Of a DNA stretch of 64,000 nt, positions 9,505-20,639 are shown piece after piece. Position numbers and translations under genes: made by a program. The stretch is from the NCBI RefSeq assembly GCF_046630445.1, contig NC_092338.1, positions 225,502,501 through 225,566,500 of the forward strand, read 5' to 3'. Origin of the DNA: Rutidosis leptorrhynchoides. Lineage: Eukaryota; Streptophyta; Magnoliopsida; Asterales; Asteraceae. The notes below the pieces were generated by a model, which was given only the letters and a program-made list of their open reading frames with translations, was not told the DNA's origin and ran no database searches. Position 1 is the first letter of the stretch. Each line of letters starts with the position of its first letter.

Positions 9505-11444
9505 TGTGACGACCCGGAAATTTTCGACCAAATTTAAACTTTAATCTTTATATTATTCCGACACGATAAGCAAAGTTTGTTAAGTTAAATCTCAAAAATT
9601 TTAAACTGTGTTCATACATTCATTATAACCTCGACCAAATTCCGACGATTCACGAACCGTTATATATAAATAGATATGTATATGTATATATGTATTATAA
9701 CTTGAGAATATTAATAAAGTATTAAACGTATAATACCTTACACGAACGTATTTATTTCAATATGATTTTCGATGAAATTAAAAAAATATATTAAATGATT
9801 GAATTATCAGAAACATTGAATTATGATTACAAGTCTCTGTTGAGAGGTCCACTATGATTTGAGAAAATCTATTCCTCTTAACGATATTCAGAATAATTTG
9901 TAAAGCTATTTATAAATAAAAACAAAAAGTGTCATTTACGAAAGTTAGACAAAAGATAGTGGGGAATTGGTTTCCATAATATTCTATTAATTTAGTTTCA
10001 AAAGTACAAAGACGTTTTCAGTTTAAAAAGAACTTTATTATTAAAACGTATATAACTTTTATAAATATCTAGAACCACTTTTGACAACTCATTACTTAAC
10101 CAGTATGATAAAGATAACGATATTTATATTTTATTTTATTAAATATATATAACGATTTAAATTAATATTATATATACGCGTATTATACGTATATAGTTTT
10201 ATACTTTTACTATACTTTAACTTTACCTTTACTTTACTTTTACTTTACTTTTACTTTACTTTAACTTTAATAATTCACTTTAATAATTCATACTTTAATA
10301 ATTCACTTTAATAATTCATACTTTAATAATTCATACTTTAATAATTCACTTTAATAATTCATACTTTAATAATTCACTTTAATAATTCATACTTTAATAA
10401 TTCACTTTAATAATTCAAAAATCTATTATAAATAGAATTCAATAGGTTTCATTATTTCATAGAAACTTGAAAATATATTTCTCTAAACTCTCTCAATCGA
10501 ATTACATATATATATTTACTTAGTATTATTTCAAGATATTATTAGTATACATAAAATACTACGACGGAGTTATATTCAGACGATTTCAAAATAAGTTTTC
10601 AAACGGGATAGAGCTAAGGAAATTATGGGTTATAGCTATGGAGGTTATGGGTATTGTTCGAGGGTATTGCTCGTGAGGTCAACCTAACGTTTATCATTTT
10701 CGTTGCGTCTACGTACTTTCCTGCAATATTGAATCACAATATTGATACGTTCGTGAATCCGAGACAAACCCTGCACTTGTTCAGTTCCGTCATATACATA
10801 ATTGCTACGAAATACAGTATTGTGAGTTTCATTTGCTCCCTTTTTAATTGCTTTTGCAATATATATTTTTGGGCTGAGAATACATGCGCTGTTTTATAAA
10901 TGTTTTACGAAATAGGCACAAGTACTAAAACAAATTCTATGTGGGTTTAAACCAGAAATATACCCTTAGCTTGGTAACATTAAACTACTTGTCTATGTAC
11001 GGTAGGTGCGAATCCTAAAGATAGATCTATTGGGCCTGACAAACCCCATCCTGACTATGGGATGCTTTAGTACTTCGAGGTTATATTAAACACACCTGAT
11101 CTGGTGTACTTCAGAGGGTAAAACATGAACGTTAAGGCTTGTTACCGGGTGCCTACAACTTATAGAATACTTTTATACACTTGCGAGTGTACATATATTT
11201 AAAAACAGAAATCTTGTGGTCTATTTACATATTGAAATGATTGTTATGATAAACCTATGAACTCACCAACCTTTTGGTTGACACTTTTAAGCATGTTTAT
11301 TCTCAGGTATGAAAGAAATCTTCCGCTGTGCATTTGCTCATTTTAAAGATAATACTTGGAGTCGTACATGACATATTTAGGTCAGTACCTCGCAATGGGA
11401 CCAGATGTTGATGACTTCGTCAAGGTGGATTAGGACGGGTCACT

Positions 11445-11447
<3 letters not shown>
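9505..11447 (+). repeat. 3' LTR of element A
   Basis: It is near-identical to 3785-5938 but lacks the SINE and has fewer minisatellite units. It ends GGACGGGTCACTACA and is followed by the ATATA duplication. Confidence 0.9.
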
Positions 11448-11452
<5 letters not shown>

Positions 11453-11520
<68 letters not shown>

Positions 11521-11930
11521 TTCAAATTAATTAAGTAAACGATAGTAACATTTGTTTATTAATTCGATTAATATTTAAATAAGTTAACTAGAACGTTTAA
11601 GAAGTTAAAATAAACGCTAGTACATAAATGAACTATACCTAGATAAGTTTTAAAAATGAAAACGTTAGATGATATAATAATTTCTATTATGTAAACGATC
11701 TTAAATTATACTTTGAAATATAATTAGTATTTGAAAAACTAAATATTATATTATGTAAATGTTATCATACTATATAATTATAATATTAATATATTAAATG
11801 TAATTACAAGTTTAATTATAGCTGTGATATTATTATTACATTCATAATTATTATTAAAATTAAAATTAATATTATTAATATCATTAAAAATTATAATATG
11901 AAATTAAATACATTTGATTTGTTATATTAT
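11453..11930 (+). mobile_element. 3' LTR of element B, continued
   Basis: The remaining AT microsatellite and an AT-rich, gene-free U3 stretch continue the LTR broken at 3784. The right limit is where the sequence changes character at about 11930. Confidence 0.5.
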
Positions 11931-12136
11931 TACCCATCTTGTATCAGGGAAGTGAAAATCCTCTCGATACCCATCTTCTATCAGGGGAGGATTTCCTGAT
12001 TGCTCACGTCACCCTCCTCCCTCACAACAAAACACTATTCACGTTTTGGGCAATTCTCCACCGCACATTAAAAATATACATACACAATAACAGATGAGGG
12101 GTTGGCCTGAAGAATGAGTAACCAAACCATACCCGG

Positions 12137-12244
12137 TATGTCGATCCATCCTTTCTTCCCTTCTTCCTTCTCTTTTGACACAATCATCTTCTTCATCTGG
12201 TATGTCGCCTCATCCTTCTTCCCTTCTTCCTTCTCTGTTGGCAC
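12137..12244 (+). repeat. Imperfect tandem duplication, about 62-bp period
   Basis: GGTATGTCG followed by CTTCCCTTCTTCCTTCTC occurs twice (about 12137-12183 and 12199-12244). This accounts for the 77-residue frame at 12114-12347, which has no other coding feature. Confidence 0.6.
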
Positions 12245-12304
12245 TCATTATCCACCTACAAACCCTAATTACATCCACAACCATTCCATTTTACCAATTG
12301 TTTT

Positions 12305-12351
12305 ACCCATTCCTCATTTTTTTTTTCCTTCTAAAACACTAGGTTAACCCT
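12305..12351 (+). repeat. Dispersed 45-bp repeat, copy 1 (copy 2 at 15069-15111)
   Basis: ACCCATTCCTCA, a T-run and CCTTCTAAAACACTAGG recur 2.7 kb downstream within the mosaic, beside different gene fragments. This suggests copying or template switching during assembly. Confidence 0.7.
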
Positions 12352-12601
12352 AAATCGTTCGTTCGATCAAGAAGACTCTTCTTCATATAACAGGTAGGTT
12401 CCTTTAATTCATTCAATTATTCTAAACAAACAAACACATGAAATCGATTCCACAAAACTTTATAAGTATCTTCAATTGATTTCTTCATCTTCGCAGGTAT
12501 GTGTGTGAGACATAGCAATCGATGACTCTAAGAGGTTAGGTATCTTTTTCTATGTTTGTTACTTCCGATTAATTTATTATTTGAAGCTAATTTAAAATCA
12601 G

Positions 12602-12829
12602 GACATGGTTGTTGAAATGGTACGATGATAACAAACGAGACCTTCCGTGGCGTAGAATCAACTCTGATAATAATGTTGATATCGATGTAAAAGCATATGG
12701 GGTATGGATTTCTGAAGTCATTCTTCAACAAACTAGCTAGGGTTCAAACAGCTGTTATTGATTACTTCAATCGATGGATTCAGAAATGGCCCTCTGTTCA
12801 TCACCTTGCTCAATTAAGCTTCTATTGAG
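12602..12829 (+). pseudogene. Adenine DNA glycosylase (MutY/MUTYH) exon fragment
   Basis: In plants this nuclear/organellar base-excision enzyme removes adenine mispaired with 8-oxoguanine. The fragment holds the well-conserved N-terminal part: [15 protein letters not shown], then [13 protein letters not shown], and after a frameshift RVQTAVIDYFNRWIQKWPSVHHLA. It is flanked by plausible splice sites (AG before 12602, GT at 12830). Relative to the family, two separate 4-base insertions break it: a CTAG duplication just after LQQT and a TTAA-type insertion after HHLAQ. The catalytic and iron-sulphur cluster parts are absent. It is a dead copy of a real exon. Confidence 0.82.
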
Positions 12830-13562
12830 GTATGTAGTATAAAATTTATTTGTATTATAATTACACATGATAAAATCTTATCGTTCAAATGGGCTAAAAA
12901 GATAAGCTATTTTTTCAACTTAACAATTTTGTTGTATGCAAAAGTGTTAAAAGTCAACTTAATGACACCTACTATTGAAAATTGTGTGTGCATATATATA
13001 GTTGTCTTCTACGCACGCTAACTTTTGTTTTGGTTTAGTTACAAATTAGATTTGAAAAGAGCGAAGGACATAGGACTACTCAGGTATGCTTTTCCTCTTT
13101 TTGGCTAGAATAAAATGGCACTTTGGATCAAAAGTTAGGGTTTTTTTTCTTCCAGATAATCAGTTAATTAATTAGTTTTTAGTTTATCCCTACATCGATG
13201 TTCTTCTATGGAAGGTTTGAAGTTTTTGTTTTAGTTTTAGCATCTGTTGTTGTGGTTTGATGTTTGTAAGGTATATTTGAGGCATATGGATCATTTGTTT
13301 CTGCACACCAAGTGTTTAATTAAACGCTTGAATGAATATATGAGAGCTGCAATTATGATTGAATTTTACGTTTGACCTAATGTGATTTTTCTCACAGCAG
13401 GTTTTAGTAACAATATCAAGATTTCTACACATCGTAGCTGGTACTTTCACTCTTCAGTTGTAGTTTAAGTTTTGATGGTAGTGTGGTTATTTGAGTATGT
13501 TTTTTTAAGCAGTTTGTAGTATTTTATTATAATGTGTTGCTGTTGTTTATGAGGTTTTCGAG

Positions 13563-13659
13563 TGTTTGGCGTTTATCCACATCTTACCCCAGCTGGTTAT
13601 ACCGATATTGAGTTCGAAAAAGGGACATGAGAAACTGTTACATGGTTTAGTTGCTTCAG
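13563..13659 (+). pseudogene. Unidentified captured exon
   Basis: A 97-base open stretch with AG at its left edge and CAG|GTAATT at its right reads as a soluble, protein-like sequence including LPQLVIPILSSKKGHEKLLH. It has the feel of a helical repeat protein, but I do not recognise the gene. Its setting between other exon fragments supports capture. Confidence 0.45.
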
Positions 13660-13974
13660 GTAATTTAGCTATTTGATGAAGGTTTGTGGTGGATATAATG
13701 CAATGATCTGAAGGCTTATTTCAGGTTCTATTTTTATAGTGTCTTTGGTTATTATGTTTCATGTTCGTACGTCTAGATCTTTCGGGTATGCTTTATTGTG
13801 GTTGTTATTTGTACCCGGCTGATCTCTCCATATATCAGTTTATATTGGTAAGTGTTTTTTTCTTCACCTGATAGTATTATTTCTCAGTGTTTTTACTCCA
13901 TATATGCAAGTTATTTCAACTTTTAACTTGGGATCTATAACAAAAACTCATGTTGTACACTCAGGTGGCTATGA

Positions 13975-14053
13975 TATGGAACAGAAGGCAGCTCGTGCAT
14001 ACGACATGGTTGCGCTTAAATACTGGGATTCTGGGACTCATATTAACTTCCCT
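13975..14053 (+). pseudogene. AP2/AINTEGUMENTA-like transcription factor exon fragment
   Basis: A single small exon reads GYDMEQKAARAYDMVALKYW followed by HINFP. This matches the part of an AP2 DNA-binding repeat where the family normally has [20 protein letters not shown]. Both splice sites look intact (TCAG before, CCT|GTAAG after). The rest of the gene (other AP2 parts, linker, activation region) is absent, so this is a captured exon, not a gene. Confidence 0.8.
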
Positions 14054-14229
14054 GTAAGAAACTTTCAAATTTACTAATAACTATAAAATGGTTAAACAGC
14101 TATGGAGATTAAGTTTAGAAGATCTCAAGTTATTGCAGCTATTCCTACACATCTAGCTTTTGGTCAGTTGTGAACCAGTTTTATTGGTGGGTTTTCAATT
14201 TTATGTGTTTTAATCACTTTTTTATACTA

Positions 14230-14698
14230 ATCTTGAGAAAAGGAGACGTAAACATAAAAGAGCTGGCCGGAGTTAACAAACCAGAATCACCACCGCCAAC
14301 GACGGCAGCAGACGGCGGAGGAAGTGAGAACGGTGGGCATTCATGAAATGGTGAAAATGGTGGTGCCAGCATGGTGTTGGTGTTTTGTGGCGACGGAGGT
14401 ACAACGGAGATGAATTATCAGTTGGAGGATTTATTAAAAGCGTCAGCTGAGACACTTGGAAGAGGTACAATGGGGAGTACGTATAAAGCTGTGATGGAAA
14501 CTGGGCTTATAGTAACAGTTAAAAGGCTAAAAGATGCCACGTGGCCGAATCTTAATGAGTTTTGCAGACATGTAGACATGATTGGAAAGTTGAGGCAAAA
14601 GAATTTGGTGCCACTACGAGCCTATTTTCAGTCCAGAGGAGAACGTTTGTTGGTGTTCGATTATTTCCCAAATGGCAGTCTGTTCTCTCTTATTCACG
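14230..14698 (+). pseudogene. Inactive LRR receptor-like kinase exon fragment
   Basis: The reading frame from 14371 gives [44 protein letters not shown] and [16 protein letters not shown]. This is the juxtamembrane and N-lobe start of the kinase-like domain of plant LRR receptor kinases of the At5g67200/At3g50230 group, usually considered inactive kinases at the plasma membrane. The exon ends at the usual intron (CAC G|GTATG, 14698). Further upstream KRRRKHKRAG near 14240 looks like the stop-transfer segment, but the sequence between contains stops. The extracellular repeats and the rest of the kinase are missing. Confidence 0.82.
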
Positions 14699-15511
14699 GT
14701 ATGTCGTTCATAACAAAAGTTTTTCACGTTTAGATTCATTACGGAATAAAACATATACTCAATTTATTAAATGTATTTTCGTTAGCTTTACATTTTTATC
14801 TCATATTCTTTTATCTATTTTTTTTTTTCTATATGCATAAAGTAGAGCATAAAAGAATTTTATCTTATTATTATTTTTTCTCTCTATGAACGTGAACAAT
14901 TAATTTGAAAGTTTATATAGTTTTTCTTAATTTATTACAAAGTCAAACATCACTTGCAATGTTTGTTTGCCTTTATTTGCAGATTTTTTCGTGATAATGG
15001 ATCTTCTGTAAGTGCATTTAACTCTTTTTTTTTTGTTTTGCTGTTACTATTTATTTACATTTATATTTACCCATTCCTCATTTTTTTTCCTTCTAAAACA
15101 CTAGGGTTAACTGGGAGATGCCTGGTGTGGTTCCAACTTCTATTTTGGCTAATTTATGGTTATGACATTGGGAATGACTATATGCAAAAGAACTCTAAGA
15201 AGTCAATCAAACAAAATTCTAAGAAACAAAAACCGTAGGCCAAGACTGAAAGAATGAAACCTTAAAGAAGGTATACTAAATTAAATTTGCTTATTTCTCA
15301 GTTCCATTATAGCAAATTAGCATAAAAGGGTATTCCAGAATTTGTAGTTGAAACAATCATGGAAATAGGAACAAGCAGTGAAAGCGACACTTGCACAAGA
15401 ACTAACGTCACCAACGCCCGTAACGCCGCACATACAGACTACTGAGCAGATGTTGTGTTATGTTATAAAAGCAGCTTTATTTTCTTAACTAACATATAGA
15501 CTATTGAGTAG

Positions 15512-16155
15512 ATACCAGTTAGCAGAGTTTGAGGTAAAGTGTTCCGACAAGTGATCCCATTTATTTATTTTTTGTCTCACTTTGATTTCGATTCTTAAAT
15601 CACATTTTATCATCAAATTTACACGCAGCTTTGTACTCTTGGAAACCTTTGCCCTGAAACTGTGGAGGAAGCCATTGCAATGGTCCCATCAATCAAGGTA
15701 CTCATCTATATTCATTTACCTTTGGTTTAGTAAAAACAAACTTTTTTTCCATAAGATTCCAGAGATATTATTGTAGACATTGTTTTAAAAGTTGGCTGAG
15801 TCGGCCGACGCGTCAGTTCGGGGACTAGCCCTAACACCTAAAAAGTCTGCCAGCGCTAAAAATTCGGGTCACATCCGGGCCGAGTCGGGTCTGAGTCGGT
15901 AATTTGATTGTTTGAAATAGCACAATAAAACTACCGAGTATTAGATTGTTTGAAATGTCATCTATTGAGATAATTTAATGGTTTGTTACCTCTTCAAAGT
16001 TCAAACGGTCTTCATATTTGAAACTTGCAAACTAAATGATGAATAGTTTTGTTGATGGTATGATTGTATTTTTGCAGTCAAGGGGACGTGGACATGATGA
16101 CGAAGCTATTGAGAAAATGCTAAATAATATGTCTTTAATCAAGAAGTTTGAGTAG
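15512..16155 (+). pseudogene. NRPB4: NRPB4 (RNA polymerase II subunit 4) 3'-terminal fragment
   Basis: Three exons remain in order: YQLAEFE (to 15533), then LCTLGNLCPETVEEAIAMVP (15629-15697), then GHDDEAIEKMLNNMSLIKKF ending at TAG 16153-16155. All junctions are canonical GT-AG and the phase is kept across them. This is the conserved C-terminal (HRDC-like) end of the Rpb4 subunit that pairs with Rpb7 on the polymerase stalk. The N-terminal two thirds are absent. Introns are retained, so capture was at the DNA level and not by retroposition. The second intron contains a GC-rich insert near 15800-15900. Confidence 0.85.
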
Positions 16156-16299
16156 TTTTAACTGCTCCGTAAAAGACTAACTTTGCAAGTTGTAAGTTGA
16201 AGATCCAAAAGAAGATAACCAATCTAATAATATGTAAAACTGAAACAAGGATGTTATGTAAGAAACGAAATGCTTATGTACATTTCGTAATTTTTCCAC

Positions 16300-16310
16300 C
16301 GCGAAGCGCG
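16300..16310 (+). repeat. CGCG-AAG-CGCG hairpin (possible Helitron 3' end)
   Basis: A small GC-only stem in AT-rich sequence lies shortly after the NRPB4 fragment and is followed by CTAACC. A related hairpin, CGCG-TAG-CGCG, is at 16774-16784. Confidence 0.4.
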
Positions 16311-16773
16311 CTAACCATCTCACTTGTATATATACACATAACATTGTATGGAGCGTACCATTTTGTACTTGGAATTGTTTGTGAATACGTGTAGTTTTGA
16401 ACAAGAGGCAAGAATTCAAATTTTTTTTTTTTAAAGTAGAACATAATCATTCAGATTGATAAGGTACACCATTCCCATTTCCGTACTACAAATTACCATT
16501 TACCATTATTATATATATTGGTAGAAGCATTGGACGTCATTTCACACTCAAACAAATGATGTTTCACTCTTTTTATTCATGAAAAAGTTTATATATATAA
16601 TCCTCCCAACACTATCACCACCACTTATAAGTTTGTACTAGTTAGGTAATTGATGATATAAATTATAGTCGGTGATTTCGGATATATAACCTATAACCTG
16701 TAAAGGTCAATTTCGCACCATTAATACTTTACCAACCGTTATATTTATAGATTTTTCTTCGATAATGTATAGC

Positions 16774-16784
16774 CGCGTAGCGCG
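16774..16784 (+). repeat. CGCG-TAG-CGCG hairpin (possible Helitron 3' end)
   Basis: This is the second GC-only stem, and after it the sequence returns to AT/ATT-rich LTR-like DNA. A CTRR terminus is not evident. Confidence 0.35.
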
Positions 16785-16799
16785 TACCTTCAATCTTGT

Positions 16800-17230
16800 T
16801 GTTATCATTGTTAATATCATTATTTTTATAACTAGTAGTAAAGTTATAATTTTAGATATTCAGATTAATATTAGTATTATTATTAGATATTAATATTACC
16901 ATTATCATTAAGAATTACTATTATTATTATAAATAATAAAATTATTATCATAATTAATAATATAATTATCATTAATTACTATTATTAATATTAGTATTAA
17001 TATTATTAATACAATTATTATTATTATTATTATTAGTATTAGTGATATTAATATTTCTATTATTATTATTATTATTAGTATTTATATTATTATTAATAAT
17101 ATTAATACTATATTTATTAAATTATACTGATTTTATACGGCATTATACAAAGTATATACAAATCTGTTTCACGTTCTTATCATACTGTATTAGATTGATT
17201 ATTTCTGTCTCCAAATCGTTTCACATCATT
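16800..17230 (+). mobile_element. AT/ATT-rich remainder, probably LTR of element B
   Basis: This is a low-complexity stretch rich in ATT repeats, like the ATT-rich U3/R portions of the other LTRs. No gene and no LTR terminus are seen; the expected U5 end is missing, perhaps removed or displaced by the Tat-type element that begins next. Confidence 0.35.
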
Positions 17231-17239
17231 ATTAATGAT

Positions 17240-18190
17240 ACGCATAATGATCCATCTCAAAATAGGGAAGCATCTCGGCAAAAATCATACCCGGCACTAC
17301 GCGCCCCGGATTGCCAACTCCTTTTCTCGTCATCCGTCTGACGTCTTCTCGGATATTCCACCATGACGGACAAATAGCAAGACTAAGAACCAGGATGACA
17401 CACACACAACCGACACTGTACAGCCGGTCAAGATAATCACAACTAGGCACCGTAAAGCCAATCATCATAGTCATGACCGTGAAGAAACACTTGGAACAAG
17501 TGTTTGGCGAGACCTACCCGGCTAGACTGAGAGCACCGTGATGCCTTAACCGGAATCAACCCGCCGACACTACTGTATCGGCGTTCCAAACCGACACGAA
17601 GATATTCTCCCGGGACAAGCACGTTGTCCCGGAAGAAAATGCATTACCCTGGAGCAGGTACTTTGTCTCGGAATGACCACTTGATCACGGAACAAGCATG
17701 CAAGCAAGTTGCATGCCACATCAGCCCGCAAATCTATGGAAGTTCGTTAGGATCTGTTATTCCTCATGAAAGGGATAGGTGCCACGTCACCCCTCGGGAC
17801 TGACAAAGTTTGTTACAACCATGAAAGGGACATGTGCCACGTCATCATTCTCTCCATAACATCTATAAATACACAAGTGAAATCCTTCATTTGGACAACA
17901 CTGGATGCATAAACGTTACTCTGCCAAAATCAATTGCGACAACGTCACTCCAGTCGTTAACTTAAATCCGATCGGTGCTCCGATCACCATCCGAGTTAAT
18001 CCACACTAAGATATTAACTTATTCGATTCCGATCGAATAAGGTTAATCCGCTTGGTTGTTTTACGCCCTTGGAATCCAGATTCCAAATTGGGGTTTGCAC
18101 AATTATAGGAGTTAAAACAATCAACCCACTCTTTTTCCCAAGTTAAGTACTCAAACCCGAAATCTATTAACACTTAACGATTTTGGTTTG
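17240..18190 (+). mobile_element. 5' LTR/leader of a Tat/Ogre-type gypsy element
   Basis: The base composition jumps from AT-rich to balanced near 17240-17260. A promoter is clear: two TGCCACGTCA words (17780-17789, 17835-17844) and TATAAATA (17864-17871), followed by a gene-free leader to the gag start at 18196. The exact LTR termini are not resolved. The word TGGCGCC just at the start codon resembles the arginine-tRNA primer site of Tat elements, but it overlaps the coding start, so I do not call it. The gag downstream supports the Tat assignment. Confidence 0.55.
17780..17871 (+). promoter_or_regulatory. Tat-element promoter with paired bZIP-type boxes and TATA
   Basis: The motif ATGAAAGGGA-N3-5-GTGCCACGTCA occurs twice (about 17766-17789 and 17822-17844). 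Each contains TGCCACGTCA, an ACGT-core bZIP site. The second is 19 bases upstream of TATAAATA (17864-17871). Confidence 0.6.
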
Positions 18191-18195
18191 ATCAA

Positions 18196-18317
18196 ATGGC
18201 GCCACCTAAAGGTACGAACAACACAGTGAAACCAAGTAGCGAAACGGCAAGCAAGAAAGGTACGAACGACGAAGTTCAGCCACCTTTGAACAAGGGAAGC
18301 TCACCACCGGTGGAACC
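18196..18317 (+). pseudogene. Tat-type gag, N-terminal fragment (interrupted)
   Basis: The frame starts at ATG 18196 (MAPPKGTNN) with a hydrophilic, proline/lysine-rich N-terminus. After codon 40 it is cut by the solo LTR at 18318. The five bases GAACC (18313-18317) are repeated at 47066-47070, where the same frame resumes, so the interruption explains the break exactly. See 47066-48583 for the rest. Confidence 0.8.
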
Positions 18318-18695
18318 TGTGACGACCCAAAAATTTCCGACCAAATTTAAACTTGATTTTTATATGATTTCGACACGATAAGCAAAGTCTGTAATGTTGA
18401 GTCTCATAAATTTTGAACTATTTTTCGTACATTTGACTTCGACCATTTCCAACGATTCACGAACAATTAATTATAATTAGATATGTATGTATATATATAT
18501 ACATAATAATTGGAAATATAAATTGAAATATTATATATTGTAATTATTAGAATTAATTATGTAAAATAATAATAATATATAATAAATATTAATCAAAAAG
18601 TATATATTATATATATAAAGTATATAGAGTTAATATTTTACATATATATACATAAGTTTTAGAACTAAGACATGAAACCCATCTTATTCGATTAC

Positions 18696-18754
18696 TGTTT
18701 TACACAATTAAGATCCAACTTGATATTATTATATATTATTCCTTATTTTCTTCT

Positions 18755-18838
<84 letters not shown>

Positions 18839-18893
18839 TTACACAATTAAGATCCAACTTGATATTATTATATATTATTCCTTATCTTCTTCT

Positions 18894-18990
<97 letters not shown>
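18696..18990 (+). repeat. Tandem duplication carrying two (AT)n tracts
   Basis: A 65-base unit starting TGTTTTACACAATTAAGATC and ending CTTCTCC occurs at about 18699-18756 and 18834-18894 with a single visible difference. Each copy is followed by a long AT run (18757-18833, 18895-18990). Slippage or unequal exchange in the AT tract is the likely cause. Confidence 0.85.
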
Positions 18991-18991
<1 letters not shown>

Positions 18992-20639
18992 GAATGCCAC
19001 ATACATACATACATATACTAATCATATAGATAAACACCTTAACCCCACAATTGAATTCATCGACCACATACCTCCACTTCCTTATTTTTTTCTGTTATCT
19101 ATCCCCATCCATCCCTATCTATCACCATTTAAATTTGTTTTTCATGTCTCATTTCTTGCATTCCTATTTCACCTGTGATTCTTAATTATTAGTATTAGGA
19201 TATTATTTTATGATTTTGACTTATGCACTATCTACAAATTCTATATATAACTATATTCATGCTCGATCAATTTTAATATCTAACCACATCTTCTTCTTTA
19301 TCTAAATATATATATACTACTATTTTTGATTGCCAATTAAATTTACCATCACTCTATATTATATACATATATGAAAGCATCTATCTGTCTTTATAAAAAA
19401 ATGCACCACCATCGTATTCTTTTATGAAACCCACATCTCAATTGACAACTGGTAACAACTGTTGTTTCACGTGTTTATGCTTTTATACTTATCAACTAAT
19501 ATATGATGTATTTATATATCATTAATCACCACCGGCACAATATACCATCAAACACCTCTCTCTCTTATCTCTTTCCTTCTTTCTGCTTCTTGTTGGACCC
19601 AGGAAAATAAAGAACGTATGTTGTTTCCATCCTTCTAATTCTTTTCATTTTGCTACACGTTTTCTTTTTCCTTTTGCTTCATCGACAACCGACACCTATC
19701 ACTACCCCTCACCACCGTGAGTGTTCACCGCCACCATCCATCGACACCTCTACCACCAATTACCCCATTACGGCTACTATTATTTATTGCTGGTGCAACC
19801 ACCACAAACACCACCACCGTCGTTATATGTTGTCTTTTGACAGCTACTGTGTTGTTACTACAGACAAACAATAACCACCACCATCAACCCATGAAAACCA
19901 CAGGCTGCTACAGTTTCCTTGTAGCTGTTCTTACAGCTTTTCGAACAGACCCAACAGCTTCTGTGCTGCGTCTATTTTTCTATTTTAACCACCGTAAAAC
20001 ACCACCTCTACTCCAACACAAACTACTAGTACACCTTTGTATATTTCTATTTACTACTTCATTAACCAACCTGCACAAATCCTACTGATGCAGCTACTAT
20101 TTCCTTCTGTATTCTATTGAAACACGATCACTGCTACTGCAGTCGCACCATTTTTCTGTTTATATTGGAAGTAAGACGCGATAATACAGTGATTATGAAG
20201 TAGATGATGAACAGTGACGGGTTTGATGATGAATTCCATTTGTAACGGCTATGCTTATTTTATTATTCCTGTTTGACGATTTCATAGATGATGTAAGTGG
20301 ATAGTGATGTCACAATATTGATACTACAGTGAATGCTTTTTTCTTCTAGCTGGTAATTTCCTGTATAATATAAATAATGGAATATGTAGTGGGGTTCAAG
20401 ATGGGGACGGGTATTATTGATTACAAATCTCACGTACCTAGCTACATATCTTAAATCTATCTATACAAATGAACTGGGTTTGGCTAACGAACTATTATGA
20501 TCATACTTAATTTGGGCTGATGGGTTTATTTTCTGTTGGGCCGTGAGCTTAATTGGTTATTGGGCCGAAATCGTTTATGTTATGATGGGCCATGTTCCTG
20601 ATCCTGTTATTAAGCTGAGAATGGTATTGATGGTGAATA

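Larger units (their letters stand above)
3785..11447 (+). mobile_element. Complete non-autonomous LTR retrotransposon (element A)
   Basis: Two LTRs (3785-5938 and 9505-11447) flank an internal region of about 3.57 kb. The element is bounded by ATATA duplications (3780-3784 and 11448-11452), although these lie inside an AT repeat. The primer binding site TGGTATCAGAGC (5941-5952) matches the 3' end of initiator methionine tRNA. The internal region has one small sense ORF, a palindrome, a decayed segment and an antisense mini-ORF, but no protease, reverse transcriptase or integrase. By eye the LTRs differ at roughly a dozen substitutions apart from a SINE and a repeat-number change, so the insertion looks young. 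It must rely on another element's enzymes; the chromovirus copies further right are the natural candidates. Confidence 0.88.
11930..16800 (+). mobile_element. Mosaic of captured host-gene fragments (Helitron-like?)
   Basis: At least five pieces of unrelated plant genes, all in plus orientation and most with their original splice sites, lie within 5 kb and are embedded in an LTR. This is the usual look of a transduplicating element. Two CGCG-N3-CGCG hairpins (16300-16310 and 16774-16784) lie downstream of the last fragment, as expected near a Helitron 3' end, but neither is followed by a clean CTRR terminus and I cannot define the 5' TC end. A Pack-MULE is possible, but I found no convincing long terminal inverted repeats. 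Boundaries are approximate. Confidence 0.5.

Noticed and set aside
11940..12010. Terminal inverted repeat of a Mutator-like element at the left end of the gene-fragment mosaic
   Set aside because: GAAAATCCTC and GAGGATTTCC form only a short local inverted repeat within 60 bases, with no matching copy at the right end.
12114..12347. 77-residue frame near the MutY fragment
   Set aside because: It is produced by a pyrimidine-rich tandem duplication; no family resemblance.
18193..18205. TGGCGCC as a tRNA-Arg primer binding site for the Tat element
   Set aside because: It overlaps the gag start codon and lacks the usual following bases; probably coincidence or a shifted reading of the real boundary.
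18672..19178. 168-residue frame rich in IY repeats (similar frames at 22936-23163, 43748-43975, 50793-51175)
   Set aside because: These are translations of AT microsatellites, open on both strands, with no domain.
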